Source: Candidatus Aminicenantes bacterium UBA2199
GTDB taxonomy: Bacteria > Acidobacteriota > Aminicenantia > UBA2199
Reading direction: 5' to 3'
NCBI GenBank assembly: GCA_002327965.1
Contig: DCVB01000051.1
Coordinates: 1 to 29,910, forward strand
Length of the DNA stretch: 29,910 nucleotides
The translations under genes and the position numbers were made by a program. This document shows positions 1 to 8,840 of the stretch, piece after piece (within the stretch, counting starts at the first letter, position 1; each line of letters opens with the position of its first letter). Below the pieces are notes generated by a model. The model was not told where the DNA came from. It was given only the letters and a program-made list of their open reading frames with translations, and ran no database searches.

Positions 1-1496
1 CCGAAGCCGTCATCACGGTGCCGGCCTACTTCAACGACAGCCAGCGCCAGGCGACCAAGGACGCCGGCCGCATCGCCGGCCTGGGAGTCAAGCGCATCAT
101 CAACGAGCCGACGGCGGCCTCGCTGGCCTACTCCATCGACCTGAAACGAAAGGCCAAGCTCATCGTCTACGACTTCGGCGGCGGCACCATCGACATCTCG
201 GTGCTCGATGTGCAGAACGGCATCATCAAGGTGCTGGCCACCGCCGGCAACACCCACCTGGGCGGCAACAGCTTCGACATCGCCCTGACCCAGAAGCTGA
301 CCCGCGAGTTCGCCAACGAGCACCGCATCGACCTGTCCCGCGACAGGGCGGCGCTGCAGCGCATCCGCGAGGCGGCGGAGAACGCCAAGATCGAGCTGTC
401 GGCCGTCGATGAATGCGAGATCAACCTGCCGTTCATCGCCGAGTCAGAGGACGGCCCGGTGCACCTGATCAAGTACCTGCGCCGCAGCGAGTTCGAGAAC
501 CTGATCAAGAAGGATGTCGAATCGACCCTGGAGATCTGCGCCCGGGCCCTGCAAAACGCCAGCCTGCACATCGACGACATCGACGAATTCCTGCTGGTTG
601 GCGGTTCGACGCGTATCCCCTTCGTCCAACAGAAGGTCAAGGAATTTTTCAAGCGCGAGCCCAATCGCAAGGTCAATCCCGACGAGATCGTGGCCATGGG
701 CGCCGCGGCGCAGGGTTCCATCATCAAGGGCGAGAGCAAGGACATCCTGCTGCTCGACGTCACGCCGCTGGCCCTGGGCGTCAAGACTTTCGGCGGCGCC
801 TTCACCCGCATCATCAACGCCAACACCACCATCCCCACCAGCCGCAGCCTGGTTTTCTCCACCGCCGAGGACAACCAGTCCGAGGTCGACATCGAGGTCT
901 ACCAGGGCGAGCGCGAGATCGCCGAGGAAAACAAGCTGCTGGGCAAGTTCACCCTGCTGGACATCAAGCGCGCGCCGCGCGGAGTCCCGCGCATCGAGGT
1001 CACGTTCAGCATCAACATCAACGGCATCATGAACGTCATGGCCATGGATCTCTCCACCAAGAACAAAAAGGAGGTCCTGATCTCGCAATCGGGCCTGCTG
1101 AGCAAGGAAGAGGTGGAAAAACTGCGGGAGGAAGCCAAGAAACTGTCGGAGATCGACCTGAAGAAGCGCGAGCGCATCCACAAGAAGAACAAGGTTATCA
1201 ACCAGATCTATTCGCTCAACCAGCTGAGCCGGGGCAGCAATCTGCCCCAGGAGATGAAAGCCGAGATCGCCGCCTTGGTCCGCGAGGCCGAGAGGGAGGT
1301 CGAGAAGGAGGACCTGCCCAGCCTGGACGCACTGGAAGCCAAGATGAACGAACTCTGGAAAAAGGCCAGCGCCATGACCGACGGCGTCGAGAAACCGCCG
1401 ACCCGGATCGATACCAGCGCCGCACCCGCGCCGGCAGGCACCGGGCCCGAGCTGGGTAAAAAGGAAGACACCAAGCCGCTGAAGATCAGCTTCTGA
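1..1496 (+). CDS. dnaK: DnaK/Hsp70 chaperone, 5' end missing
   Basis: ATP-dependent Hsp70 chaperone that binds unfolded polypeptides in the cytoplasm. The reading frame is open from base 3 ([20 protein letters not shown]), so about 130 N-terminal residues lie outside the window; the GTG at 18 is an internal Val codon. Visible Hsp70 signatures are [11 protein letters not shown], the phosphate loop [18 protein letters not shown], the interdomain linker [13 protein letters not shown] and the substrate-domain stretch [10 protein letters not shown]. About 497 residues remain, consistent with a full-length protein of about 630. It is divergent: the usual GDTHLGG(E/D)DFD reads [11 protein letters not shown], and the C-terminus ends KPLKISF rather than in the acidic EEV-type tail of housekeeping DnaK. 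It may be a second, specialised DnaK. No grpE or dnaJ is seen downstream. Confidence 0.9.
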   Translation, partial: EAVITVPAYFNDSQRQATKDAGRIAGLGVKRIINEPTAASLAYSIDLKRKAKLIVYDFGGGTIDISVLDVQNGIIKVLATAGNTHLGGNSFDIALTQKLTREFANEHRIDLSRDRAALQRIREAAENAKIELSAVDECEINLPFIAESEDGPVHLIKYLRRSEFENLIKKDVESTLEICARALQNASLHIDDIDEFLLVGGSTRIPFVQQKVKEFFKREPNRKVNPDEIVAMGAAAQGSIIKGESKDILLLDVTPLALGVKTFGGAFTRIINANTTIPTSRSLVFSTAEDNQSEVDIEVYQGEREIAEENKLLGKFTLLDIKRAPRGVPRIEVTFSININGIMNVMAMDLSTKNKKEVLISQSGLLSKEEVEKLREEAKKLSEIDLKKRERIHKKNKVINQIYSLNQLSRGSNLPQEMKAEIAALVREAEREVEKEDLPSLDALEAKMNELWKKASAMTDGVEKPPTRIDTSAAPAPAGTGPELGKKEDTKPLKISF

Positions 1497-1528
1497 CCGG
1501 CGGCCTCGCCCGCCCACCGGGATTTTTT
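1497..1528 (+). terminator. probable weak terminator after dnaK
   Basis: An imperfect GC-rich stem with CCGG at both ends (1497-1500 and 1516-1519) starts directly after the dnaK stop codon and is followed by six T at 1523-1528. The inner stem is interrupted, so efficiency is uncertain. Confidence 0.4.
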
Positions 1529-1544
1529 CCCCGCCGCGGTTTTG

Positions 1545-1588
1545 TGCTATAATTCATCCTGGCAGCGGCATTCATCAGGAGCGCATTG
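1545..1588 (+). promoter_or_regulatory. extended -10 promoter and RBS of metG
   Basis: A perfect extended -10 element (TGCTATAAT, 1545-1553) lies in the dnaK-metG gap; the -35 region (TTTTCC at 1525-1530) is poor, as is usual for extended -10 promoters. A Shine-Dalgarno AGGAG (1577-1581) stands 7 nt before the ATG at 1589. This favours that ATG over the TTG at 1586. Confidence 0.6.
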
Positions 1589-3613
1589 ATGGAAAAATTC
1601 TACCTGACCACGCCGATCTACTATGTAAACGATGTCCCGCACATCGGCCATGCCTACACGACCATCCTGGCCGACGTCATCAAGCGCTACAAGCAACTGC
1701 GGGGCTTCCGCGTCTTTTTCCTGACCGGCACCGACGAGCATGGCCAGAAGATCGAGCGCAGCGCCGCCAAACAGGGCCTGACTCCCAAACAGCTTTCCGA
1801 CGCCATGGTGGAGCACTTCCAGAAGCTGTGGGCCACACTGCGCATCGAGTACGACGCCTTCATTCGCACCACGGACGACATCCATGTCCGGGGGGTGCAG
1901 AAGATCTTCTCCCGCGTCATGGAGAAGGGCGACATCTACCTGGGCGACTACTCGGGGCATTACTGTATTTCCTGCGAGAACTTCATCCCCGACAGCGTCG
2001 AGGAAACTCCCGAGGGCAAGCGCACCTGCCCCGACTGCGGCCGCCCCACCGACAACCGGGTGGGCGAAAAATGCTATTTTTTCCGTTTGTCGGCCTACGG
2101 CGACAGGCTGCTCAAATTCTTCGAGGAAAACCCGGAGTTCGTCACCCCGCGCTCGCGCATGAACGAGGTGGTGTCGTTTGTCAAGATGGGTCTGCGCGAC
2201 CTGAGCGTCACCCGCTCCACCGTCAAGTGGGGGGTACCGGTTCCGGGGGATCCCGGGCAGACCGTCTATGTCTGGTTTGACGCCCTGTCCAACTACATCA
2301 CCGCCATCGACTTCCTGGACGAGGGAGAGCGCTTCCGCGAGTTCTGGCCCGCCGACCTGCACATCATGGCCAAGGACATCCTCAAGTACCACGCCGTTTA
2401 CTGGCCCGCCTTCCTGATGGCCGCCGGCCTGCCCCTGCCCAGGAAGGAGCTGATCCACGGCTGGTGGCTCAAGGACGAAAGAAAGATGTCCAAATCGAGC
2501 GGCAATGTCCTTGACCCCCATATCCTGCTCAAGCACTTCAGCCCCGATGCCATCCGCTACTTCCTGATGCGCGAGGCCTCCATCGGCGCCGACGGCAACT
2601 TTTCCCACGAGGGATTCATCAACCGTGTCAACACCGACCTGACCAACGACTGGGCCAACCTGGTGTCGCGCACCACCGGCATGATCGAAAAGTACTTCGC
2701 CAACTCGTTCCAGGGCGGCGGGCTCTACACGGAAAAGGAAAAGGAGATCGCGGCAGGATATCGGCGTCTGGAAAAGGCGGTACTGGAACTCTTTGACCAA
2801 TACCAGTTCAACCGCGGCCTGGAGATGATCTTCGAATACGTGAACCGCTTGAACCGCTACATCGTCGAGACCCAACCCTGGAACCTGGCCAAGGACGAGG
2901 CGAACCGGCCGCACCTGGCCGGCGTGCTGAAGACCCTGTGCCGGGCGATCGCGAGCGTCAACACCCTGCTCTCGCCCATCCTGACCGATACATCCGCCAC
3001 GGTGCGCCTCATCTTCGCTTCACCGGATCCGGGTCTCGGCTGGAAGGAGCTGCCCGAGGAATTTAGCATCGGCCAGGGGACGCAGCTCTTCCCGCGCGTC
3101 GACAGCAAGGCGTTTTTTGCCGAAGCCGAGGCATCGCCCACGAGGGCCGCCGCGGCCACTTCAGCCAAAGGAGCAACCATGCAGGAAACAAGGATCCCGG
3201 ATGCCAACATTCCACCCCAGGCGGCCGCCGCCGCGCCGTCGGCGGAAAGCCATGCGGTCTCGCAGGCGGGAACGGCCGCCACCGAGGGACTGATCGAGAT
3301 CACCGACTTCAGGAAAGTGCAGATGATCGTGGCCAAGGTGCTGGCCGCCGAGAAGGTGGAGAAAGCCGACAAGCTGCTCAAGCTGCAGGTCGACACCGGC
3401 TCGGACACCCGCACCCTGGTCGCCGGCATCGCCCTTTATTACAAGCCCGAGGAGTTGGTGGGCCGCCGGATCATCATCGTCAAGAACCTCAAGCCGGCCA
3501 AGCTGCGCGGCATTCTCTCCCAAGGGATGATCCTGGCCGCCTCCGACGCCGACAACCGCCCCTATATCCCCATCCTGCCCGAAGAGACCCCAATTGGAGC
3601 AATTTTAAAGTAG
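1589..3613 (+). CDS. metG: methionyl-tRNA synthetase with C-terminal tRNA-binding domain
   Basis: Charges tRNA-Met with methionine using ATP (class I synthetase, cytoplasm). The 674-residue protein shows HIGH at 18-21 (PHIGHAYT), one zinc knuckle with Cys126, Cys129, Cys147 and Cys150, and KMSKS at 299-303. Anticodon-binding helices follow, then an Ala-rich low-complexity linker (about 510-570), then a Trbp111/EMAPII-type OB fold from about 575 (ITDFRKVQMIVAKV, KPAKLRGILSQGMILAA). The appended domain normally drives dimerisation and nonspecific tRNA binding. It has its own promoter after dnaK. The linker contains a strong Shine-Dalgarno and in-frame ATG at residue 531, which could also yield the tRNA-binding domain as a separate 144-residue protein. 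Confidence 0.97.
   Translation: MEKFYLTTPIYYVNDVPHIGHAYTTILADVIKRYKQLRGFRVFFLTGTDEHGQKIERSAAKQGLTPKQLSDAMVEHFQKLWATLRIEYDAFIRTTDDIHVRGVQKIFSRVMEKGDIYLGDYSGHYCISCENFIPDSVEETPEGKRTCPDCGRPTDNRVGEKCYFFRLSAYGDRLLKFFEENPEFVTPRSRMNEVVSFVKMGLRDLSVTRSTVKWGVPVPGDPGQTVYVWFDALSNYITAIDFLDEGERFREFWPADLHIMAKDILKYHAVYWPAFLMAAGLPLPRKELIHGWWLKDERKMSKSSGNVLDPHILLKHFSPDAIRYFLMREASIGADGNFSHEGFINRVNTDLTNDWANLVSRTTGMIEKYFANSFQGGGLYTEKEKEIAAGYRRLEKAVLELFDQYQFNRGLEMIFEYVNRLNRYIVETQPWNLAKDEANRPHLAGVLKTLCRAIASVNTLLSPILTDTSATVRLIFASPDPGLGWKELPEEFSIGQGTQLFPRVDSKAFFAEAEASPTRAAAATSAKGATMQETRIPDANIPPQAAAAAPSAESHAVSQAGTAATEGLIEITDFRKVQMIVAKVLAAEKVEKADKLLKLQVDTGSDTRTLVAGIALYYKPEELVGRRIIIVKNLKPAKLRGILSQGMILAASDADNRPYIPILPEETPIGAILK
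3167..3181 (+). promoter_or_regulatory. possible internal ribosome-binding site and start within metG
   Basis: AAAGGAG at 3167-3173 is followed after 5 nt by ATG at 3179, in frame with metG (codon 531). It lies in the low-complexity linker just before the tRNA-binding domain. Initiation here would make a free Trbp111-like protein. It could equally be the relic of an old gene fusion, or chance. Confidence 0.4.
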
Positions 3614-3618
3614 AAGAG

Positions 3619-3786
3619 GTAGAAGGGTAGATGGGTTGAAGGGTAGATGGGGAAAAGCGGCAACGGCACTGACAGCGATCTCTTTTCCAGCAGAAGGATA
3701 GAATTGCAATCAGGGCAACAGCTCTGAAAACGAACCAGGGCATTTTTTCTTCCCCCATCGACTCATTTACCCATCTACTCATCTAC
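3619..3786. repeat. long inverted repeat made of 8-bp tandem units
   Basis: Each arm is a run of four degenerate octamers of the type GTAGATGG. The left arm (3619-3652) and the reverse complement of the right arm (3753-3786) agree at 27 of 34 positions. Between them lie 100 bp of unrelated sequence with no convincing ORF. The left arm begins 6 bp after the metG stop and a further related unit (GTAGAAGAG) starts at the stop itself. It may be a small non-autonomous mobile or dispersed repeat, or an mRNA 3' stem. No transposase or target-site duplication is evident. Confidence 0.7.
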
Positions 3787-3794
3787 CTGACTCA

Positions 3795-3823
3795 TTGCCT
3801 TCCGCAGCGAGCGGCGCTACAAT
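3795..3823 (+). promoter_or_regulatory. promoter of the Memo-like gene, leaderless geometry
   Basis: TTGCCT (3795-3800), a 17-bp spacer and TACAAT (3818-3823). The -10 ends 6 nt before the ATG at 3830, so transcription should begin at or next to the start codon. There is no Shine-Dalgarno in the 6 nt between. Confidence 0.55.
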
Positions 3824-3829
3824 CATGCC

Positions 3830-4879
3830 ATGAAAAAACTCCTTTTCCTTTCAATCATCGCCTTGGCTCTTCGGGCCCAAGCCCAGGATATCCGCCCGGT
3901 GCGCGACGACGTCGGCTTCTGCTGGCAGCGGCCGCAGATGGAACGGCTGATGGCCCTGCTGGCGGTGAACGAGCCCGAGCCGCCGCCCATGAACGGCGTG
4001 GTCGCCGCCATTTCTCCCCACGACGACTACCTCTACGCCGGCCGGGTCTATTACCCTCTGTTCAAGAACCTGCGGGCGAAGGAGGCCGTCATCTTCGGCG
4101 TCACCCACGGCGCGGTGCGCAAGGAGATCGGTGACCCGCAGGGGATCCTGATCCTGGACGAATACGCCTCCTGGGCGGGGTTGGGGGTCACGGTCGCCGT
4201 CTCGCCGCTGCGCGAGCGTCTGAAGCTGGGGCTGGCCAGGGACGATTTCATCGTCAGCAACAGGGCCCATTCCCTGGAGCATTCGATCGAGGCCCTGGTG
4301 CCATGGCTGCAATTCGCCAACCCCGGCATCCGCATCACGCCGATCATGGTGACGGCCATGCCCTATGATAGAATGGAGGAGTTGTCCGGTCGGCTGGCCG
4401 GGATTTTGTCGGCATACGTGGAGGAAAACCATCTCCAACCCGGCCGGGACATTGTTTTTCTCGTATCGGCCGACGCCAATCACTATGGCCGTGACTTCGA
4501 CAACGCCCCCTATGGCGAAGACGAACAGGCCCATGCCCGTGGGACCAGCGCGGACCGGCGCATCGCCGCCGAGCTCGTTGAAGGAACGCTGAGCGGCGAA
4601 AAAATCGCGAAGCTGGCGCGCGAACTCTGGGGCGGCACCCACCTCGATCCCGGAAACTACTACTGGTGCGGCAAATACGACATCCCCTTCGGATTGCTGG
4701 CCATCCTCAGGACCGTTCGGGATACGACCGGGTGCAACCTTCGGGGAGAACTGCTCGTCTGTTCCGACACCTACAGCGAAGGGGTCCTGCCCATGCGCCG
4801 CCCGGGCTTCGGCATCACCGCTCCATTTTCACCCAAGCATTGGGTGGGATTCTTTTCGGCCGCATTTTGGCTGCAATGA
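3830..4879 (+). CDS. exported Memo-like (AmmeMemoRadiSam system B family) protein
   Basis: The 349-residue protein matches the MEMO1/AmmeMemoRadiSam protein B family. Visible matches are SPHDDYLYAGRVY (His64; family PHAGY.YSG), FGVTHGAV (His93), HSLEHSIEALVPWLQ, SADANHYG (His218; family SSD.SHY) and WCGKYDIPFGLL (family CGR.PI..LL), with Cys311 near the position of the conserved C-terminal Cys. Bacterial members have no settled function; human MEMO1 binds metal with its conserved His/Cys set. Unusually it starts with a Sec signal peptide (MKKLLFLSIIALALRAQA, cleavage probably after residue 18), so it should act outside the cytoplasm. No radical-SAM or AMMECR1 partner is adjacent. The start is a leaderless ATG. 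The next gene follows after 55 nt. Confidence 0.8.
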   Translation: MKKLLFLSIIALALRAQAQDIRPVRDDVGFCWQRPQMERLMALLAVNEPEPPPMNGVVAAISPHDDYLYAGRVYYPLFKNLRAKEAVIFGVTHGAVRKEIGDPQGILILDEYASWAGLGVTVAVSPLRERLKLGLARDDFIVSNRAHSLEHSIEALVPWLQFANPGIRITPIMVTAMPYDRMEELSGRLAGILSAYVEENHLQPGRDIVFLVSADANHYGRDFDNAPYGEDEQAHARGTSADRRIAAELVEGTLSGEKIAKLARELWGGTHLDPGNYYWCGKYDIPFGLLAILRTVRDTTGCNLRGELLVCSDTYSEGVLPMRRPGFGITAPFSPKHWVGFFSAAFWLQ

Positions 4880-4934
4880 GACACGGAGTGAACTTTTCGC
4901 CCGCTTTTTCGTTCATTAAAACAGGAGCACAGCC

Positions 4935-5981
4935 ATGAACCAAGCACGCACCTTTTTCGGGCTTCTGATCATGATCTTCATCGCCGTCCCGGTCCTCTTC
5001 GGCATCATCTGGGCCGTGGGCATCACCCAAGCCTTCGTCTCGGAGGAGACCCTGACTGAGCTGCCCGGCGAGATCATCGCCGAGATCCCCGAGCTGCTGG
5101 ACGGCATGATGCTGGCGGCGCGCGATGAGGATTCCGACATGGATTACGACACCCGAGCCTGGTTGAACGCCATGGCCGCCGCCGGAACCACCCCGAAGCA
5201 GCTGCTGCGGGAGACGGGGCTCGATGACTGGCTGGAAAAGGAACTGAGCGGATCGCTCGCCTCGCTGGGCAGAATCATGAACGGCAAAAGCGCGGAGCGC
5301 TCCGTCTGGCTGGACATGAAGCCCTTGAAAGCGGCCTTCAGCCATCCGGCCATGGAAAGCTGGCTCCAGCGCATGCTGGAAAACCTGCCCCCTTGTTCGG
5401 CGGGCGAAACGGAAGCCTGGGCGCGGGCCCTGGCCAGCGAAGGCAGTTATGGCTCGATTCCGCCCTGCCGTCCCGGGGAGGTCCAGGCGGGCACCGTGGC
5501 CGCGTTCATCCGCGACCGCGCCGGCCGTGACATCCCCGACCGGGTCAACATCATGGAAAACACCCGCTTCCCGCGCGAGAACTTCAACATGGCCCGAACG
5601 ATCGATTCGTTCGCCTACCTGCTGTTCCTGATCCCGGCCCTGTTCATCCTCCTGGGCGCGCTGGTCGGCGCGCGCAGCAAGTCCCATTTCTTCCGCTGGA
5701 GCGGCGCCGCGACCATGGCCGGCGGCGGGCTGGTCCTGGCCCTCTCCTCGCTGGCCCGGGACGCCATTCCCTGGGCCATGCGCGTCGGGCCACTGGACTA
5801 CCGCTACTCCTCGCACTGGGTCCACTGGCACGAGGCTTTCGCCGACCATGCCGGCAGCCTGGCCCAGCTGGTCTCGCGCCATTTCATGTCACCGGTGATC
5901 ACCCTGGCCGGGGCGGTATGCATCGTGGGCCTGCTGCTCTTCGCCTTCTCCTTCACCTTTACCCGCGACCGAGCGGCCTGA
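4935..5981 (+). CDS. membrane protein of unknown function
   Basis: I do not recognise the family. The 348-residue product has an N-terminal membrane helix (about 8-30), a soluble region of about 200 residues and then three hydrophobic segments (about 234-252, 264-282 and 322-345). The soluble region, probably extracytoplasmic, carries the paired motifs LPPC (Cys154) and IPPC (Cys178), which could form a disulfide or bind metal. AGGAG at 4923-4927 sits 7 nt before the ATG. It follows the exported Memo-like gene by 55 nt with no terminator between, so the two are probably co-transcribed and may both act at the envelope. Confidence 0.75.
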   Translation: MNQARTFFGLLIMIFIAVPVLFGIIWAVGITQAFVSEETLTELPGEIIAEIPELLDGMMLAARDEDSDMDYDTRAWLNAMAAAGTTPKQLLRETGLDDWLEKELSGSLASLGRIMNGKSAERSVWLDMKPLKAAFSHPAMESWLQRMLENLPPCSAGETEAWARALASEGSYGSIPPCRPGEVQAGTVAAFIRDRAGRDIPDRVNIMENTRFPRENFNMARTIDSFAYLLFLIPALFILLGALVGARSKSHFFRWSGAATMAGGGLVLALSSLARDAIPWAMRVGPLDYRYSSHWVHWHEAFADHAGSLAQLVSRHFMSPVITLAGAVCIVGLLLFAFSFTFTRDRAA

Positions 5982-6026
5982 TCCCTCCGCGCATCCTTTC
6001 CCGGCGGCGAAAGCCGGCGGCCCAGG

Positions 6027-6054
6027 TTGAAAATTTTTCTGGATTCACTATACT
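6027..6054 (+). promoter_or_regulatory. promoter of the glycoside hydrolase gene, leaderless geometry
   Basis: TTGAAA (6027-6032), a 16-bp spacer and TATACT (6049-6054). Only 6 nt separate the -10 from the ATG at 6061, which predicts a leaderless transcript. A 5-bp hairpin (CCGGC 6001-6005, GCCGG 6013-6017) lies just upstream and might terminate the preceding gene. Confidence 0.6.
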
Positions 6055-6060
6055 ATCACC

Positions 6061-7587
6061 ATGAAACCGACGCGCTGTTGCGCTTTCATCATGTTGCTGG
6101 CGTTGCTTTTGACAGCGGTCCCCCAAGGGGATGCCGCAGTTCAGCCGACAGCGATCCCCCAAGGGGACGCTGCAGCTCAGCTGACAGCGGTCAACATTTC
6201 GCCGCAGCCTTACGGCATCAACGTGCACCTGGCGCAGAACGCCGCCCTGGCCATGGCCAAAGCCGCCGGTATCGACTGGATCCGCATCGACGTCGACTGG
6301 AGCGTCATCGAGGCCAGCAAGGGAAATTTCAGTTACGGCGAGGTGGATCGGGTGGTCAACTACGCCGCCGCCAACGGGCTCTCCGTATATGCTTCCATCG
6401 GCAGCACCCCCGGCTGGGCCAACAACAAGAAGGGCAAGACCTACCCGGCCAGCAACGTGAACGACTGGAAAAGTTTCGTCACGCGCATCGTCAACCGCTA
6501 CAAGAGCAAGGTCAAGTACTGGGGGATCTGGAACGAACCCAACCTGAAGCTGTTCTTCGCCCTGGGGAAGGACACGTTCGTTCAGCAGGTGTTTTTCCCC
6601 GGCATCCAGGCCATCCGCTCCGCTGACCCGGCCGCATTCATCGTCGGCCCCGAACTGAGCCACAAGACCGAGATCGGGTCGGAATGGTACTTCTGGCTCA
6701 AGTACATTCTGGATAACGTGGGCGGCCACCTGGACATCATCTCCCATCACATCTACGAGGATCTCGGCGTTTATTACCTGTACGAGCTGCTGGAGGAGGG
6801 GGACAAGTTCATCCCGGCGGTGAAGCAGATCATTGAGGAATCGGGTCAGGGGGGAAAGCCGTTCTGGATCACCGAAACCGGCTGGCAGACGAACAAATAC
6901 TCGGAAACCATGCAGGCCAGCCGCTACCTGGACATGCTGCACACCCGCGCCCGCAAGAATTTCCCGCACAAGATCTTTTTCTACGAGATCATCGACGACT
7001 ACCGCCCCGGTGTCGAGCCCTTCGGCATCCTGCGCAGCAACCTCGAGGCCAAACCGGCCTACAACACCTACCGCGATTACATTGCCGGCCTGCTTCCCGA
7101 TCCCGGCATTCCCGACGACGAAAAGATCAACAAGAAATGCTACGCCGAACAGACCGCGGGCAACGGCGCCCCGGCGGCGCAGAATCCGGCGCTGCGCTCC
7201 ATGTACCAGGTCCGGGATTTCCTGCGCGGCTACTCCGCCACCGCCAGCGCCGCCGTCGACCTTTATTACGACTGGAACGCGGATTTCCTGGCCATCGCTC
7301 TGGCCGATTCCCGCGTCTATCGCCTGGGACGGCAGTTGCTGGATCTGGCGCAGCGGTTTCTTGACGGCGGCGACTGGCGCGTCCTGGACCAGCCCCTGCC
7401 CGGCGAGTTGCAGCGCTGCGCCGCGTCCCTGGCGGCCATCATCCAGGGCGAATACCCCGACTCGCCGCTGGCCCCGCTGGCCCGCTGGGCGCAGAGAAAC
7501 ATAGATGCGATCAGACGCTCTCCGCTGCGCGACCTGCTGGAATTCTACCTGAAAGAGGAGATCCGGGGCTTGCGGACCTCCCGCTGA
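6061..7587 (+). CDS. exported glycoside hydrolase, clan GH-A fold (GH39-like)
   Basis: Probable retaining glycosidase acting outside the cytoplasm; substrate unknown. The 508-residue protein begins with a hydrophobic signal segment (about 7-19) followed by a duplicated 12-residue unit (TAVPQGDAAVQP / TAIPQGDAAAQL). The TIM-barrel region (about 48-350) shows the clan GH-A acid/base motif WNEPN (Glu159) and a nucleophile motif FWITETGW (Glu272), plus WIRIDVDW on an early strand. The last 140 residues are a helical extension I cannot assign. The start is a leaderless ATG with no Shine-Dalgarno. The stop codon TGA directly abuts the ATG of the next gene, so translation is probably coupled. Confidence 0.8.
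   Translation: MKPTRCCAFIMLLALLLTAVPQGDAAVQPTAIPQGDAAAQLTAVNISPQPYGINVHLAQNAALAMAKAAGIDWIRIDVDWSVIEASKGNFSYGEVDRVVNYAAANGLSVYASIGSTPGWANNKKGKTYPASNVNDWKSFVTRIVNRYKSKVKYWGIWNEPNLKLFFALGKDTFVQQVFFPGIQAIRSADPAAFIVGPELSHKTEIGSEWYFWLKYILDNVGGHLDIISHHIYEDLGVYYLYELLEEGDKFIPAVKQIIEESGQGGKPFWITETGWQTNKYSETMQASRYLDMLHTRARKNFPHKIFFYEIIDDYRPGVEPFGILRSNLEAKPAYNTYRDYIAGLLPDPGIPDDEKINKKCYAEQTAGNGAPAAQNPALRSMYQVRDFLRGYSATASAAVDLYYDWNADFLAIALADSRVYRLGRQLLDLAQRFLDGGDWRVLDQPLPGELQRCAASLAAIIQGEYPDSPLAPLARWAQRNIDAIRRSPLRDLLEFYLKEEIRGLRTSR
6112..6192 (+). repeat. 36-bp in-frame tandem duplication at the signal-peptide junction
   Basis: Units 6112-6147 and 6148-6183 agree at 31 of 36 bases, and a third copy stops after 9 bases. 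Each unit contains a perfect small hairpin (TCCCC, loop CAA, GGGGA) at 6119-6131 and 6155-6167. The repeat encodes two similar 12-residue segments with two successive possible signal-peptidase sites. Confidence 0.85.
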
Positions 7588-8781
<1,194 letters not shown>

Positions 8782-8810
8782 TTGACTTTTAAAAAAAACT
8801 ATATTATTGT
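8782..8810 (+). promoter_or_regulatory. candidate promoter of the FadL-type gene
   Basis: TTGACT (8782-8787, starting one base before the end of the EndoQ stop codon) with TATTGT at 8805-8810 gives a 17-bp spacer; an alternative TATTAT at 8802-8807 would have only 14 bp. The region overlaps the AT-rich inverted repeat. Confidence 0.45.
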
Positions 8811-8820
8811 TTTTTTTAAA
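8788..8820. repeat. perfect 12-bp AT-rich inverted repeat
   Basis: TTTAAAAAAAAC (8788-8799) and its exact complement GTTTTTTTTAAA (8809-8820) flank a 9-nt A/T loop. It lies between the EndoQ stop and the FadL Shine-Dalgarno (GGGAGGA, 8831-8837), over the predicted -10. It could be a weak terminator of the upstream gene, an operator or a 5' mRNA stem. Confidence 0.75.
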
Positions 8821-8840
8821 CTAAATTCCCGGGAGGAAAA

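Noticed and set aside
3179..3613. A separate gene for a tRNA-binding protein
   Set aside because: The frame is continuous with metG and the fused domain is normal for the family; kept only as a possible internal start.
3619..3786. CRISPR array
   Set aside because: The units are 8 bp, contiguous and inverted, with no spacers and no cas genes.
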